Shown: piece by piece, positions 43,401-57,744 of the stretch
How the letters are laid out: the number at the start of each line of letters is the position of its first letter
Numbering within the stretch: the stretch's first letter is position 1
Assembly (NCBI GenBank): GCA_009767595.1
Contig: VSDK01012907.1
Span: 142,104-206,103, forward strand
Source of the DNA: Symbiodinium kawagutii
Taxonomy: Eukaryota; Sar; Dinophyceae; Suessiales; Symbiodiniaceae
Direction of reading: 5' to 3'
DNA: 64,000 nucleotides
Translations under genes and position numbers: made by a program
Notes under the pieces: model-generated
Told to the model about the DNA's origin: nothing
Databases searched by the model: none
What the model saw: only the letters and a program-made list of their open reading frames with translations

Positions 43401-46400
43401 GGTACTAAGAACTGCTATGAGTTGGCAATGCCTGCAGCGCCTAATAGACATTTAGAATCCGTTGCAAAAAGCGATTGAGGTACTGATATCGGCTACTGTA
43501 CAAGGTATGTTTCAGTATTCCACATGAAGTATTGTCAACCATGGCGCGGCAGCGTGGTTCCTCTTAGCATCTGTTTGGTTCTTCGTTGTAGTCAGTGAAC
43601 CAAGTCTGGACTTAATCTGCACAATGGCAAAAAAATCACAACAGGACGGGTTGGTGGTCTCAACGTTTCAACCGTCCCCAAACGTACCAGGTTCGAAAAT
43701 CAAAGATGCGGCTGAAAGCACCACAGCAAGTGGTTACAGTGGCCCAATCGCTGTTGCTGTCCTGGCAGCCAACATCTCATCCAAGGTGTACGAGCTCAAG
43801 GTGGGCAACATGTAGGGCACGCCCGCTTTCTTCGCGGCCTAGGGCATGCTGAATCTCAGAATTCCCAGCACTCAAGTTGAGGGCCACTTTGAAACTTTAT
43901 TGTGGCAATCCACTGCCAGAATTCCACCCGAATTTTAGCTGTGTCCAAGAATCCACTGATTCAAGGACAATCAGCCAGTAATAAAATGGATCCGCCATTT
44001 TGATCCATTTTGAACCATTCGCAAACACTATTGACAATCATTCATAAATGGTGTTCATCAAAACCGCTCCACTGATTCGGCTTGGGAAAAGGGCGGCATG
44101 ACCAGCGGACCAGTCACGCGTTGGGCGCTCAGTCATACCAGTTCCAATGCCTGGATTTGCCCGAAAACCGTTACGATTCCATCCTTACTGCCGGCTGTGG
44201 CCACATTGGCGGCCCGGAGTGTACATGAGCTTGAGAATGGCCCGAAATGAGGACTAATACTGGTTTCACCATGGCTTCAAAATGCTTGAACAGGAGTTGA
44301 GATCGGTTGATGCTGGCTATGAAAAAGCGTGACCTTTCATGGCGATGTATTGTTTTGCTGTAATGAGTGCTAGCCAGTACTTATCTGATTGGTGGTTGCA
44401 ACCCCCATGAAAAATATTAGAAAATCAACCATTTGTTCATACTAGGGAAACTAAAAAATGTTTGAAACCACCAACCACTTACTGTTGCTTAGCCAGAACT
44501 GATTAATCTCCAGTGGTAAGGTCGGTGCACTGATGTTGGCTCGTCTTCCAAGCCAGCACTTACCAGTACTTCACCAACAGCAGTATCACCATTTTTCTGC
44601 CGAACCTCCAGTTTCGCAGATGGCTGTATTGATCAGTAGTAAACCAGTGTTGTGTAAACCCTAGTAATGCCTAGTGGTCAATGAACCACTGTCTAACCAG
44701 CATTACTCACTAGTGGTTGGCCAACCCTCATCTAATCATTATATGGTTGCATTATATGGCGATGATATGCGATGATGAACATTATCTGACCATATTCTTC
44801 TACGGTTACTTAGGTCCCTTATTCACTTCAAGTCTCTCACACTGGATGAACCTCGTATTTTCCCTGCTCGCACCCAGCCCTTCGAAAAAACTCACGCCTT
44901 GACAATGGCCACCTCACCGTCCTCGACAGCGGAATGCCGTCAAACAGCACGTGGCCAGCAGTTATAGCTGCGACGTGGCACTGAATGAAGGGACTGATAT
45001 AGTGGTTTCTCAAAATAAGGGTCCCCACAATTTATGTGGTTGATTTACCAATGAGGCCCAGAATATGGGTGCCCGAAAATGGTTGATTTATTGCTATAGA
45101 TGATTGATAATGGATAATTTGGGGGGATCGTTTATTTTGAGAAAGTCTCACAGCTACACGATTATACTCGGCTTGGTCAAACGACCCATGCTCGACGGAA
45201 TCATTGACCAAGAAATCGATCAACTGTTGACCATTATTCATCAACCTGTTTGTCATTAGTGAGCATTGTCAACCACTAGCTACTCACCACTACTACAATA
45301 TGAACCATGATTGCTCATCCATAGCCACTAAAAAGCATCCATCATCAACCATGATTGACCATGTACAATATCAACCATGATAAACGTGTTTATCACCATC
45401 TTTTGAAACATGAGCAGTATAAGCAACCTTAAAAATCATCCTCCATTGATTTTGAACCATGACTAACCCTCAAAAGTCAACCGCCTCAGTCCCCTATGGA
45501 TAACCATGGTATGGAAATAATGATTAGCTAACCTATGACCTCATAACCTATGATAAGTCCCCTATGGACACCCTTTAATTTTGATTAGCCACCACTATTT
45601 ATCAGAATAGCCCATCCCAAGGCCCACCCATGCCCTAACGCCACGAGCGTCCTGATGGGCCAACTTGGCCAGGGCCGTGGCGGTGAAGTACAGGGGCAAG
45701 GACGCAGGGACGCCCAAGATCTGCGTCGACATGTCGATGTCCTGGCAGCTGCTGTAGGGGCATGTAGGGGCTGGAACCAACCAGGAACAAATAGGTAGGT
45801 ATAGTATACGAAATATGATATATGTAACTGACTATATATACATAATATATGGTGGTTTCTCAAAATAGGGGGACCTCCAAATCATCCAGTTGCGAACTAG
45901 ACATAGTAATAAACCAACATATAGCATGATTATATGATAACCAAAATATGATAACTGATGATGTACATACGGTGATACATATATCATGATATTGAATCTG
46001 ATATTGGTTGGTTACGAACAATATATGAGAATACATGGAACATACAAGATATGTAACCAATAGATTTCATGATATATGTGAATATGCAAAATGCAAATAT
46101 ACTATTTCTGAATATGTAATCAAATATAATATGATTGTATGAGAATAAAACATTATCTATGTATCTATGTATGTGTACTTATATCTCTATCTAGATATGT
46201 TTGTATATGTGTATCTAATATGATGTCCTTGTATCTATAGATATCCACTATATTGTGATATAATATGATACAACCCATCTTCTAGTATAAAAACCACTTT
46301 AATGTGAAATAATCATTACAGCATGGAATAACCGCAGTGGATATAGACCGGGTATACCACAGACAATGGGGATTTAACCTTGACGTATGACAATGATAGC

Positions 46401-49400
46401 CAACATTGACCACTAGCAATATTGCTTCTTCCTGGCTGCATCCACTGCAGACTGAAACATGTGCAGCCAACGATCTGTGATAATGACTTTCAAAAAAGGC
46501 TGATAACTAACTGAATACTGGTTGGTCAATGATAGATAGCAAGATGTAACCAGAAATGCTAGCAGTAGGCATGATTTTCTTCTTCTTGTTGGCGCGGGAA
46601 ATTCAAACAAATATCAGTGCAACCTCTCCATCGTGCCCTACAAGCTTTTTTGGGAATTGACAGCTAATGCACTAGGGACGGTTGACAGGTGACCGTTGTG
46701 AAAGCCGGCTCAAACGCAAAAACGGCATGTCCACCCGTACGTAATGTGAATGGCGATAATTTTTGTCCAATGTGCTTTGATGTACTGTAACTAGACATAT
46801 ATCATGTATGCACATAGCAATGCGTATTTGTAAATAGATAAATAAATATATATATATATATTTGTATATATGTCTGTGAACATATGTGCATATGTGTGTA
46901 AGCAGGCCTGCATCTGTCTCTCCAAATGTTAGTGCCAAAAGTATTCCACAAACACATCCAAATTCATAAGACTGTCAAATCATCAACTAATAGTAAATTG
47001 AAATTTTCTATGTGGTGGTTTCTCACAAAAGGGGACCCCCCAAATCATCCTTTAATCTCCATTTAGAAAAATAAACCAACCATTTTCTATGGTTCCCTAT
47101 TCTAAGAAACCACCATGTACTGGGCCGTTCTTCATGTGGTACGCCTCAGATCAAACGCGCTGCCCATCCCACGTGGAGTGCGCACACGTGGCCGCGCGCA
47201 CGCCACGCCATCTGAGTGCCGGTCCCGCACGTTCACCAAAATGCGTGGGCGCATGGTGATCCGCTGGAAGGCCTGGCAGCGACTCCCACGAATGGATGTG
47301 CATCGCAGGGAATCGGAACTGGGAACGAACCATGGTTTCTAAGGGTTGAAACCGTCAGTTTCTAGGGGTTTAGACATTTCTAGGGGTTCTAACCATGGTT
47401 AGTTCCCAGTTTCTAGGGGTTTAGACATTTCAACCATGGTTAGTTCAGCGACCTTGCAGGGTGCAACTAAAGATTAGGTTGATGTTCTCAAATGCATTGT
47501 ATGCATAACCACGAGTGGCTTTTCTCAACAGAGCCATCTCCAGGTATCGATTATTAGGGAGTGTTGGAAGAACGACTGGTACAGTTCGAGGATGTTTTAG
47601 ATCAATGAGGCGCTGGCCGTGTCCAAACATTCTGGTACCGGAAATCCAACTAATACGTTTAAACTCAAATTTGTAAACACGTGGTCGATCGCGCGAACGA
47701 AAGGTAAAGTTGCACGTGCAAATAATCTGTGGCAGTGATTAGTTGTACATGTATGCATTTATTTAACTAAAACATGTCTGTGCAAACATCGACAGGTACT
47801 CGGTATCATGACACAAGATGTTCTTCCCAAAGATCGTTTGAATTGATCAAGAACAGTTGAAGACAGCCTGTCATCCACCTCAACAAGTGGTCAATGATGG
47901 TTGATTATGCTGAACAACCAGCAATGTTATATGCGGAAAGACATTGTGAAACCAAAAAGAAGCTGAACCCTACCGCATTATGCTATATCATGGTGCACTG
48001 AATTGTGCTAAGCACATCCCTTTCCCCCAGATATAGCCTCCCGATATGTTGTAGTAATTTACAGACACAATGTTCGAAATGTTCTTCAAACATCCTTGAT
48101 ACGCACGAAACACGCTTTGCTGAGTGCTGGGGACAAAAGACTCAACAGGATCAACGGTCTGAAACGGTTGTTTATAGATTGGAAAATGTTTTCCACATGT
48201 TCCCCAGAATGCTTTCAGCCTCCAACGGCATTTTATCCCCTACATGTTGTTGTCCAGGCCCTGTCACTCCAAGGTCGCACGAAGGTCGATCCCAAACAAC
48301 ATCCAGCTGAATCAGCGAGATCGACCAAGCCAAGTGCGCAAACAAACAATGTCGGTCAAACAAACCTAACAATGATTAATGATCACCAATGGTCGACAAT
48401 CTGATGACCGTATGTTGAGTTGGTGAATTCGCTGATGTTAACCACCACCCAAGCAACCAAGCCCCCAACGACAACGGTTCCCCACCATGTGATTGTCACG
48501 CAGGGTGATCTCATCATCACCGCCGGAAGAGTAGTAACCCCAAGCTTGAGGTTCCATGACCTGACGAGTCGGCAGATTGTGACTCCACCGGTGTTGAGAG
48601 GGGCTGATGTGTGGGAAATCATCGCCATCAACCATTGACGATAGGGGCTCTATCTAGGAATCTAGTCTAGGAGAGGTGATCTTGAAAGGTCCAGGGACAC
48701 CTGCTGATGGGTCTGATGTGGCTGATGTGTCGGAGATACTCAGCAAAAATGGTCTGTTGAAAGAAGTTTCGTCCACCAGTGATCATGCTTCGGCAGACTG
48801 GTAGTTGAACGTGATGAGGCCAGTGTGTTTTTCATGACACTACTCAACTACCCCCCAATGATGTGGATGGTGGATCTTTCTTACAACCCTGATTAAGTAC
48901 AAGTAGCATGAAACAATTCCACACTGTTTGCTGGATAAGCCAAAGATGGGATGACGAGACTCATCTTTGGGTCCCATTAGTCTGGTCATCCGCTTTCTCA
49001 GGAAAACCTGATCCATTCCAACAATACTCTATCATAAAGTGACACATTCACTAATAATTACGTTTATCACGCAAATTCGTACAGGGTTGATGTCACCCAA
49101 TCTGAAAGCTAGTAAGTCGTCATCATTTCGACAATGACACAGGTCTTGTTCTTGATTTTCCAGGCCAAGCGTGCGAGTCAGAAGCAACTAAACCAAACAC
49201 AAGCTGGTGAAGGGCCACAAGTAGATGGTGCTTCAGGGATCACTTGATAATGATGATGACAATGGTTCATGATGGGAATTGATAGCCGGACAGATTGGTT
49301 GATGACGGTATATTGATGGAAAGAGTAGTGGTAACAATTGTGTATCTAATTGTACAGGAATGTATTAATAATAGTAGTTGACGATCATGCTGATGGGAAA

Positions 49401-52400
49401 TCGTGGTAAATGATAGTGGTGGTAGTTGACAGCAAGTAATGGTGGTCAACAGGGATAGTTCATGTTGACTGACAACAAGTATATAATGAGCATGGAATAG
49501 GCCTGAACGATGATGGTGCATGGGGAGTATGATCATGGTCACTGATATTGACGGGTCATGACTGCTACTGTTTGTGGTTGTTCATGCTGCTTAATAGCAA
49601 CAATTTCTGACAGGGATACTGATGATTGACAGGACACATAATAGTGACAATAGAGGCTCAATAAGAAGAAACAATGCCAATAAGTCAGAAATAATGGCAG
49701 ATAGGAATGCTACAATAGCAAATGAAATCATGGTTTGTAGGATTGTCATAGTAATGATGCAAATACAATGCTGCTGAAAGGACACAGCAGACATCATATG
49801 GAGCTGGTACTCCAAACACCCAGAGCTCCAAGAATAATTCTTTCAGCAGCTCCAACAATGTCTTACTGCATGTGGAAAGTCACCACAACACCCCGATCTT
49901 GTAAGGGAGCAAGGGATAGTTCGTGATATTTCGTGCGTCGTCTGGAGCACCAGGGATAGAATTCATGTACGAGCGCTCACGATGGCGATTCAGCCGAAAA
50001 ATCTCTTTGAAAGAGGGAAAGGACGGGGTGATCAGCTATATCAACTACTACTGTTATCAGCCTGCTTGCGAACAATGTTACAGTACCGATCAATAATTGC
50101 CAAGTTACTACCATCAGTGAGCTTAGTTCCTACTGTTCTTATCCCCCCAATCATTTATGTACCTAAATACAGGGTGTATGAATACATAGATATATGGCTC
50201 TAAGTCAATACTCAGCAGTTCACATGCTTTTTTCATGGTGGTTTCTCAAGCCACAGGGGTACCCCCCCCAGTTATCATCAAGTATTTATTCACCATTAAT
50301 CATGAATCATTAATATATCTTGAGTGTTTTTTACCCCCCCAGTTATCATAGGGATACCCCTCCCCCAGTAATAAGCCAATGATTTTTGGAGCTCCAATGA
50401 CCGTCATGGTTTAAGAAACGCCCCAACTTTCGACGTTCACCTGACCCAGAGATGGACTCTGCCGGCCGACGAACGCTCGCCTCACGCGCCACGGACTCGA
50501 AATCGAAGGTGTTCAGCATCGCGTTGAGAGGCCTCGGCACGCGTCGCAACGGACCCCTGGGGCAGTGACCGGTGACTTGATAATGTTTATGCTCGCATAA
50601 CTGCCCCAGGTTGATACCACGACTTGGGTACAAAGCTACGAACATGGTGAAATTCATAATGGTCATTGCGAGTAATGATTTAAAACATGGTATAGTGGTA
50701 TCAGGATACGATCGTAATGGCCGTTGCTGGTCATGGTTATTGCCACCAATGGTATGATGGTGGCAATAGTGATTGGGTCAGATCGCTTCTATGTGATTAC
50801 CATGTTTTACTGGGTGAACTTCCATTAACGGCGTAATCGTACTAAGGGTGCAATCCTAGCAAATCATTCGAAATAAAACATAGGAAAAATAGTGGTATGT
50901 AGCACAGATTCGATCACATTCATTATTTTTTGACTGTATAACCACCAAAAATTAACAAATAGTGGTATTTCACCAATGGTGGATCCAGCGGCTGCTACCC
51001 TCAGGATGAGCTGTAGCTGGGGATCTAGCATTACCAATGGATGGCTTGCTCATAATCACCAAGCATTGCTACTACTTCATCATTACACCCTTCGTTTTGC
51101 CATAAATAGCTGTTGAACTACCATCCCAGACCATCACAAATGGATCTCCTGTGATATGGTATACACTCTGGTAAATTAATCTGGTTGCGCGGAAAATCCA
51201 CCATTCATGATAGTTTACCTATCAAAAAATGGTGATTTTCAGCTTCCAGGTTCGGTTTCTCAGAGGTTAAGTGCTCATCCCAAAATTGGGTGACGTCAGC
51301 ACCGAGCTTAGCCACGGCTTCTTGAACTCCTCGATCTCTTCCTCAGCCTGCGCAAGAGCAAGGCATCGAGCGCCTCGTTGATCCACAGCCCTGAGACACT
51401 GCTGGTACGCACCAAACTGCTGCTACCGTTCCACTTGTTTGATGAAACTCTTTGACACCCAAAAAAATATCGATATTAGCTTAACTATTAATATAATGAT
51501 GAAGCTAAACTGTCAATATATAATGATTTGACATGACTAGTATGTTAGTAAGAATAGTTTATTGACTTGCATAAGCTTCCCACTTTGTAGTGCTTTGAAT
51601 GCTCAACGGCGTACGCAAAAGCGTCATCTGAGTCTGTCACTGTGTCACCATCACCGCTGCCTGGTCTGCCACTGCCTTCTTCTTCTTGGGTGCTGGCTTG
51701 TGTGCCTTGGCGCATGTTTGCGCAAACGGAAAGAACCCAAGAACCATTGTTGTTTCCATATATACACATGTTCATGTCAAAAAAGATATATCAAAGAATA
51801 TCAAAGATAATCATTCAACTACTCGCTCGCTGGAGTGCCCACATTGTAGGAATCACCCAAATGACTCGGCACTCTACTCAGTCTGGTGGATTGGGGATCA
51901 ACACATGAACCGCACTTTGACGCCACGGAATATGACACAAGTTCATACCACCTGCTAGAAAATGCAATATAAGAAGCCGGTCATGTCCCATATATCATAG
52001 GTTTCATACCTTGGTTGGCCAAGGGGGCTCGGTATACCCATACCTTGTAGTAAGTCACCGGTGAGTTCACAATCCCACGAAACGCAACCAACCAGCACTG
52101 GCCCCTCGCACCGCCCGGCCTCGGGAGCCTTGGCCACGTGCTCGGGCTTGATGGTGGCCACATCCACCACGCCCATCGTCAGGGAAGGCTTCAGCAACTT
52201 GTCCATGATGTCCTGGACGTCACGAGGCGACAGGAGCAAGTCACTGCAAGTGAGGAGGGGAACTTGTTCATTGACTGGCCATGGGCCAATATGAACCAAC
52301 CAACTAATAGGGGATTTCCACCAACAGTAATAGGGAAAGCAATGGTTGATGATAGGGGAACCAGGGGTACAGGGTTTTGACCCACAGTCAACTGATAGCA

Positions 52401-55400
52401 TTAGTTATTGGGAAACTGGTAGAATACTGGTAGAAATACTAGTGACAATGTCAATACTATACACTCAGAAAATAGCAAGTTATTAGAGAACAAATGCCAT
52501 TGGATCATCCGAACTTTATTGGCAATTTCATGTCACTAGTTATCAAATAACTACTTATGGTTTGATCAGCGCTACGCTTTCCCAGGATACCTGGGGCTTC
52601 ATTGCCGGCTGTAACCCCGGATGGACACGTCACAAAGACTCCTCAACAAATGTCGCAGAAAATGTCTGGGTGAACATCCCGCAAGCACATAGATTCTGTG
52701 CAACCATCGTCCAAAAAATGAAAATAAACAATGAAACCACCAGCAAGTTGGTCGGATCCCCATGATTGCTGATGAGTCGGACATTTACAAGAGTATTATG
52801 ACATCTTGCAACGTTATGTACATATATGATTAATGCAATCTAATGCAATACAATATGATATGACAAAACATTAAAACATGTTGTTTAATCTATTGGAATG
52901 GAATATAATACGGCAAAATATCAACCTGTCACTATATGTGATAAAGAAGGTGAGGACAAAATATTGTACATTTCATTTCACAACATATCACAAGCATAGG
53001 ATTGATCAATACAGCCCAGCCGATATGCATTGGCACCCTCAACTGTTTAGCAAACAAAAGGGTCAGCTGGGTGGTGGTTGAACCACCCCCATGAAAAATA
53101 TGAGTCAAACAACCAACCCTAGTAGTTATGAACAACCAGTTCTTTAACTACTATTTTAACAACCTTTTTCCCGTGGTTAAAATTGGGGAAACTCAAAAGA
53201 TGTGGCAGTGGGTCAAAACCCTGTAGCCCTGGTTCCCATCAGTAACCATTGTTTCTTTTGTGTGAAATTGTTGCTTGATATTGTTGGTCAATTAATGTTG
53301 ACCCATAGCCATGTAGTTGGTATATATGGTCCCGTGTTCCGTGTTGGTACCCCCCCCCCCCCCCCCCNNNNNNNNNNNNNNNNNNNNNNNNNNNNNNNNN
53401 NNNNNNNNNNNNNNNNNNNNNNNNNNNNNNNNNNNNNNNNNNNNNNNNNNNNNNNNNNNNNNNNNNNNNNNNNNNNNNNNNNNNNNNNNNNNNNNNNNNN
53501 NNNNNNNNNNNNNNNNNNNNNNNNNNNNNNNNNNNNNNNNNNNNNNNNNNNNNNNNNNNNNNNNNNNNNNNNNNNNNNNNNNNNNNNNNNNNNNNNNNNN
53601 NNNNNNNNNNNNNNNNNNNNNNNNNNNNNNNNNNNNNNNNNNNNNNNNNNNNNNNNNNNNNNNNNNNNNNNNNNNNNNNNNNNNNNNNNNNNNNNNNNNN
53701 NNNNNNNNNNNNNNNNNNNNNNNNNNNNNNNNNNNNNNNNNNNNNNNNNNNNNNNNNNNNNNNNNNNNNNNNNNNNNNNNNNNNNNNNNNNNNNTCTATT
53801 GATTGTTTTTTAATATCAAAACACTACCTGTATACTGCCTATGTGCTGTCTATATATTAGATATCTACCTACGTACTACCTATATACTATCTATTTACTA
53901 CTTATACACTGCTCGTATACTACCCCCCTACCCCCACTCCCCCCACCCCAACCCCCCCCACCCCACCACACCCCACCACAGGGGGGGGAGGGGGGGACCA
54001 TGACCATGACCAGGGGGGAGGGGGGGGGGTTGCAACACTGTACCATATATCCCCTACTATTGTTGCTTATCATCCCCTACTATTAACCATTAACCAGCTA
54101 TTATTGTTGGTTATCATCAACCACTCGGCTGATGTGACGAGTTCAGGTCAACCAAGATGCCATGCGGCAGCGTGCGATCCTTGGGATGGATGGGATCGAA
54201 GAGGGCTGTTGCATCCTGACCCGCCGCATCCGTGATGAGCTTGGCGCCACCTAAGCCGCACCAGGTGCGCAACAAGCGACGGGACTGGGCGTTGAGGGTA
54301 TCAATTGGCTATGGGTCAAGCAGTTAACCAACCAATAACTAGCTGGTTAATGGTTAATGATAGGGGAAAACAACAGGGGATATACCAGCTATATATGGCT
54401 ATGGGTCAAGCAGTTAACCAACCAATAGTCGGGGAAAATAACCATCAATAATAAGGGAAACATCCTGGTTAATGATAGGGGAACTAGGGGTACGGGGTTT
54501 TGACCCACAGCCAATTGACTTATGGAAGAGTTGTTGATACAGCTTGTTGTCATAAAACAAGTATCAACCTTCGATGTTTAGACTTGACTTTGTTTGAGCA
54601 GTGGTGATGAGTCATGACAACATTTCGATTGGAATGGCTGGCATTCTCACAGCAGAGGGCCTTGCAAAAAGTCAATTGCAGTCACATCGATTCGAAAGCG
54701 CTGTTGGCCTCTCAGTTGTATAATCAGTTGTCATCATGAGAGGAATACGACTTTGAATGCCAAACAACTCCCCAGCGACCGACGAAGCAAGGAACCAACC
54801 AAGAAACAGAATAACTAGCCAAGTGAGGAAACAACAAATCGACCAACCAGCCAGCCGAACAACCAGCCAACAATGAAACAAACCCACCAAACAAATGGGG
54901 AGTTCTCAAAAATAGAGATCCCCAAAAAACGCTTAAGCTTTATTCCTGTAGACGACTATCATCCTGGATGGCTTGGGGGCACCCCGTTTTGAGAAACCGC
55001 CCAGCAGGGCCTAGGCAAAGGCCCGCCATGCCCCACAGTTGGCTCTACCGCTCACCTGGGTGGACCTTGGCAAACTTCGTCAAGTCGTAGGCCTGGGCGG
55101 CTGTGTAGGTTTGGTAGTGAACCATAGTTTGGCCAGTGATTGGTTGATGATTGGTTGATAGTGGTTGAGAATGGTTGACTAATATGGTTTGATGAACCAT
55201 TGGCTAATATGGTTGAGAATAGTTGATGATTGGTTGATAATGGTTGATCAATAATCATTAGTGAGCCAGGAATGGCAAAATAGTGAGAGTTAGAACCATA
55301 GATACTGGTACTGAACCAACTACTAGTGAGTGCTTCTGCGTAGTTGGTCTGGAATGGCCAACATCATGGTTCAACAATGGTCAATTCATAGTTAACTGGT

Positions 55401-57700
55401 CGTCAAAATGATGGTCAACAATGGTTGAGTAATAAAGGTCAATTGATGGTTCAAAAGGGTTGATCTGGGTTTGATCAATTCTTGGGACCAATACTGGTTG
55501 ATAAGGTCAAATCAAGCGGGGGGGTCTTAACCAACAAAGACTTCACATTAAGGGCGTTACAACTGCCCAATCACCTGCTTTGGTTGCTAGCCGTTGCTAG
55601 CATTACTGTCAGAAACTGGCAAAATGTCCAGAAAACTGGATTTAGATCACCCAACGCGCCCTAGGGATGTGAACGGAAGAGCTGGCTAGATTGAAATGTC
55701 TCTCTCTCAAAGCTTGGTTTGGGTGTCAAATCCTCACCATCCCCACCTATATACAAGGGTTCTACCAACCCACCTTGTCGAGTGCCCCGAGGCACCCCAC
55801 TGGAGGACCCAAGGTGCCACCATGTGCGGCGTTCGAATAGACAGAAATTCTATCTGTAACGGGAGGTCCATTTGTTGAAACCCAATTCTACCAGCTCAAT
55901 AGCTCGTGAGGCACCGCCAGACGGGGAAATGATCAAATCTTGGACTTCACACATCAGGCAGGACTCACCAACCGCAGTGCTGCCCGCGGCGTGGGGCCTT
56001 GCCATAGAGGACCACCCAGCAGTCCTCCTTGGTGTTGTGCTTGGCAACCTCTTCCATGCCTTGGTTGGGCAATTCCGACCATGATTCGACTAGAGGAACA
56101 GTCACCTGACCATTGGGGTTGATACTAGGGGATCAATGGCTAGGGATAATCACAGCAACAACCATCAGGGTTAACCATTGGCAAATCATCAGAGTAGGGA
56201 ACAATCACGTTAGTTAGGGTGGATAGTCGGGGAACAATCAGGTTTGTTACAACGGTCTGTAACCAACTCACAAGACTTATATAGGTTTCTCAAAATAGGG
56301 GTACCCCTAAATCGTTCAGTTTCACCATCTATGGTAATAAACCAACCATATTTTTGGGGGTACCCTATGGCTTCAGAACCCCCCTACTAAGATTTAAAGA
56401 CCAACAACAACAACAACTACTACTACTACTACTACTACTACTACTGCTACTACTATTACTATTACTACTACTACTACTGCTACTACTATTACTATTACTA
56501 CTACTACTACTGCTACTACTATTACTATTACTACTACTACTACTGCTACTACTATTACTATTACTACTACTACTACTGCTACTACTATTACTATTACTAC
56601 TACTACTACTGCTACTACTATTACTATTACTACTACTACTACTGCTACTACTATTACTATTACTACTACTACTACTGCTACTACTATTACTATTACTACT
56701 ACTACTACTGCTACTACTATTACTATTACTACTACTACTACTGCTACTACTATTACTATTACTACTACTACTACTGCTACTACTATTACTATTACTACTA
56801 CTACTACTGCTACTACTATTACTATTACTACTACTACTACTGCTACTACTATTACTATTACTACTACTACTACTGCTACTACTATTACTATTACTACTAC
56901 TACTACTGCTACTACTATTACTATTACTACTACTACTACTGCTACTACTATTACTATTACTACTACTACTACTGCTACTACTATTACTATTACTACTACT
57001 ACTACTGCTACTACTATTACTATTACTACTACTACTACTGCTACTACTATTACTATTACTACTACTACTACTGCTACTACTATTACTATTACTACTACTA
57101 CTACTGCTACTACTATTACTATTACTACTACTACTACTGCTACTACTATTACTATTACTACTACTACTACTGCTACTACTATTACTATTACTACTACTAC
57201 TACTGCTACTACTATTACTATTACTACTACTACTACTGCTACTACTATTACTATTACTACTACTACTACTGCTACTACTATTACTATTACTACTACTACT
57301 ACTGCTACTACTATTACTATTACTACTACTACTACTGCTACTACTATTACTATTACTACTACTACTACTGCTACTACTATTACTATTACTACTACTACTA
57401 CTGCTACTACTATTACTATTACTACTACTACTACTGCTACTACTATTACTATTACTACTACTACTACTGCTACTACTATTACTATTACTACTACTACTAC
57501 TTCTACTTCTACTACTACTACTAGTTACTACTACTTACTACTACTTACTACTACTTACTACTACTACAACAACTACAAATACAACTACAAATACAACTAC
57601 AAATACGACGACTACTACTACTACTACTACTACAACTACAACTACAACTACAACTACAACTACAACTACAACTACAACTACTACTACTACTACTACTACA

Positions 57701-57744
<44 letters not shown>

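Noticed and set aside
43624..43815. 63-codon plus-strand frame that looks protein-like
   Set aside because: It is antisense to CYB2-like exon 12, whose minus-strand reading has clear family homology.
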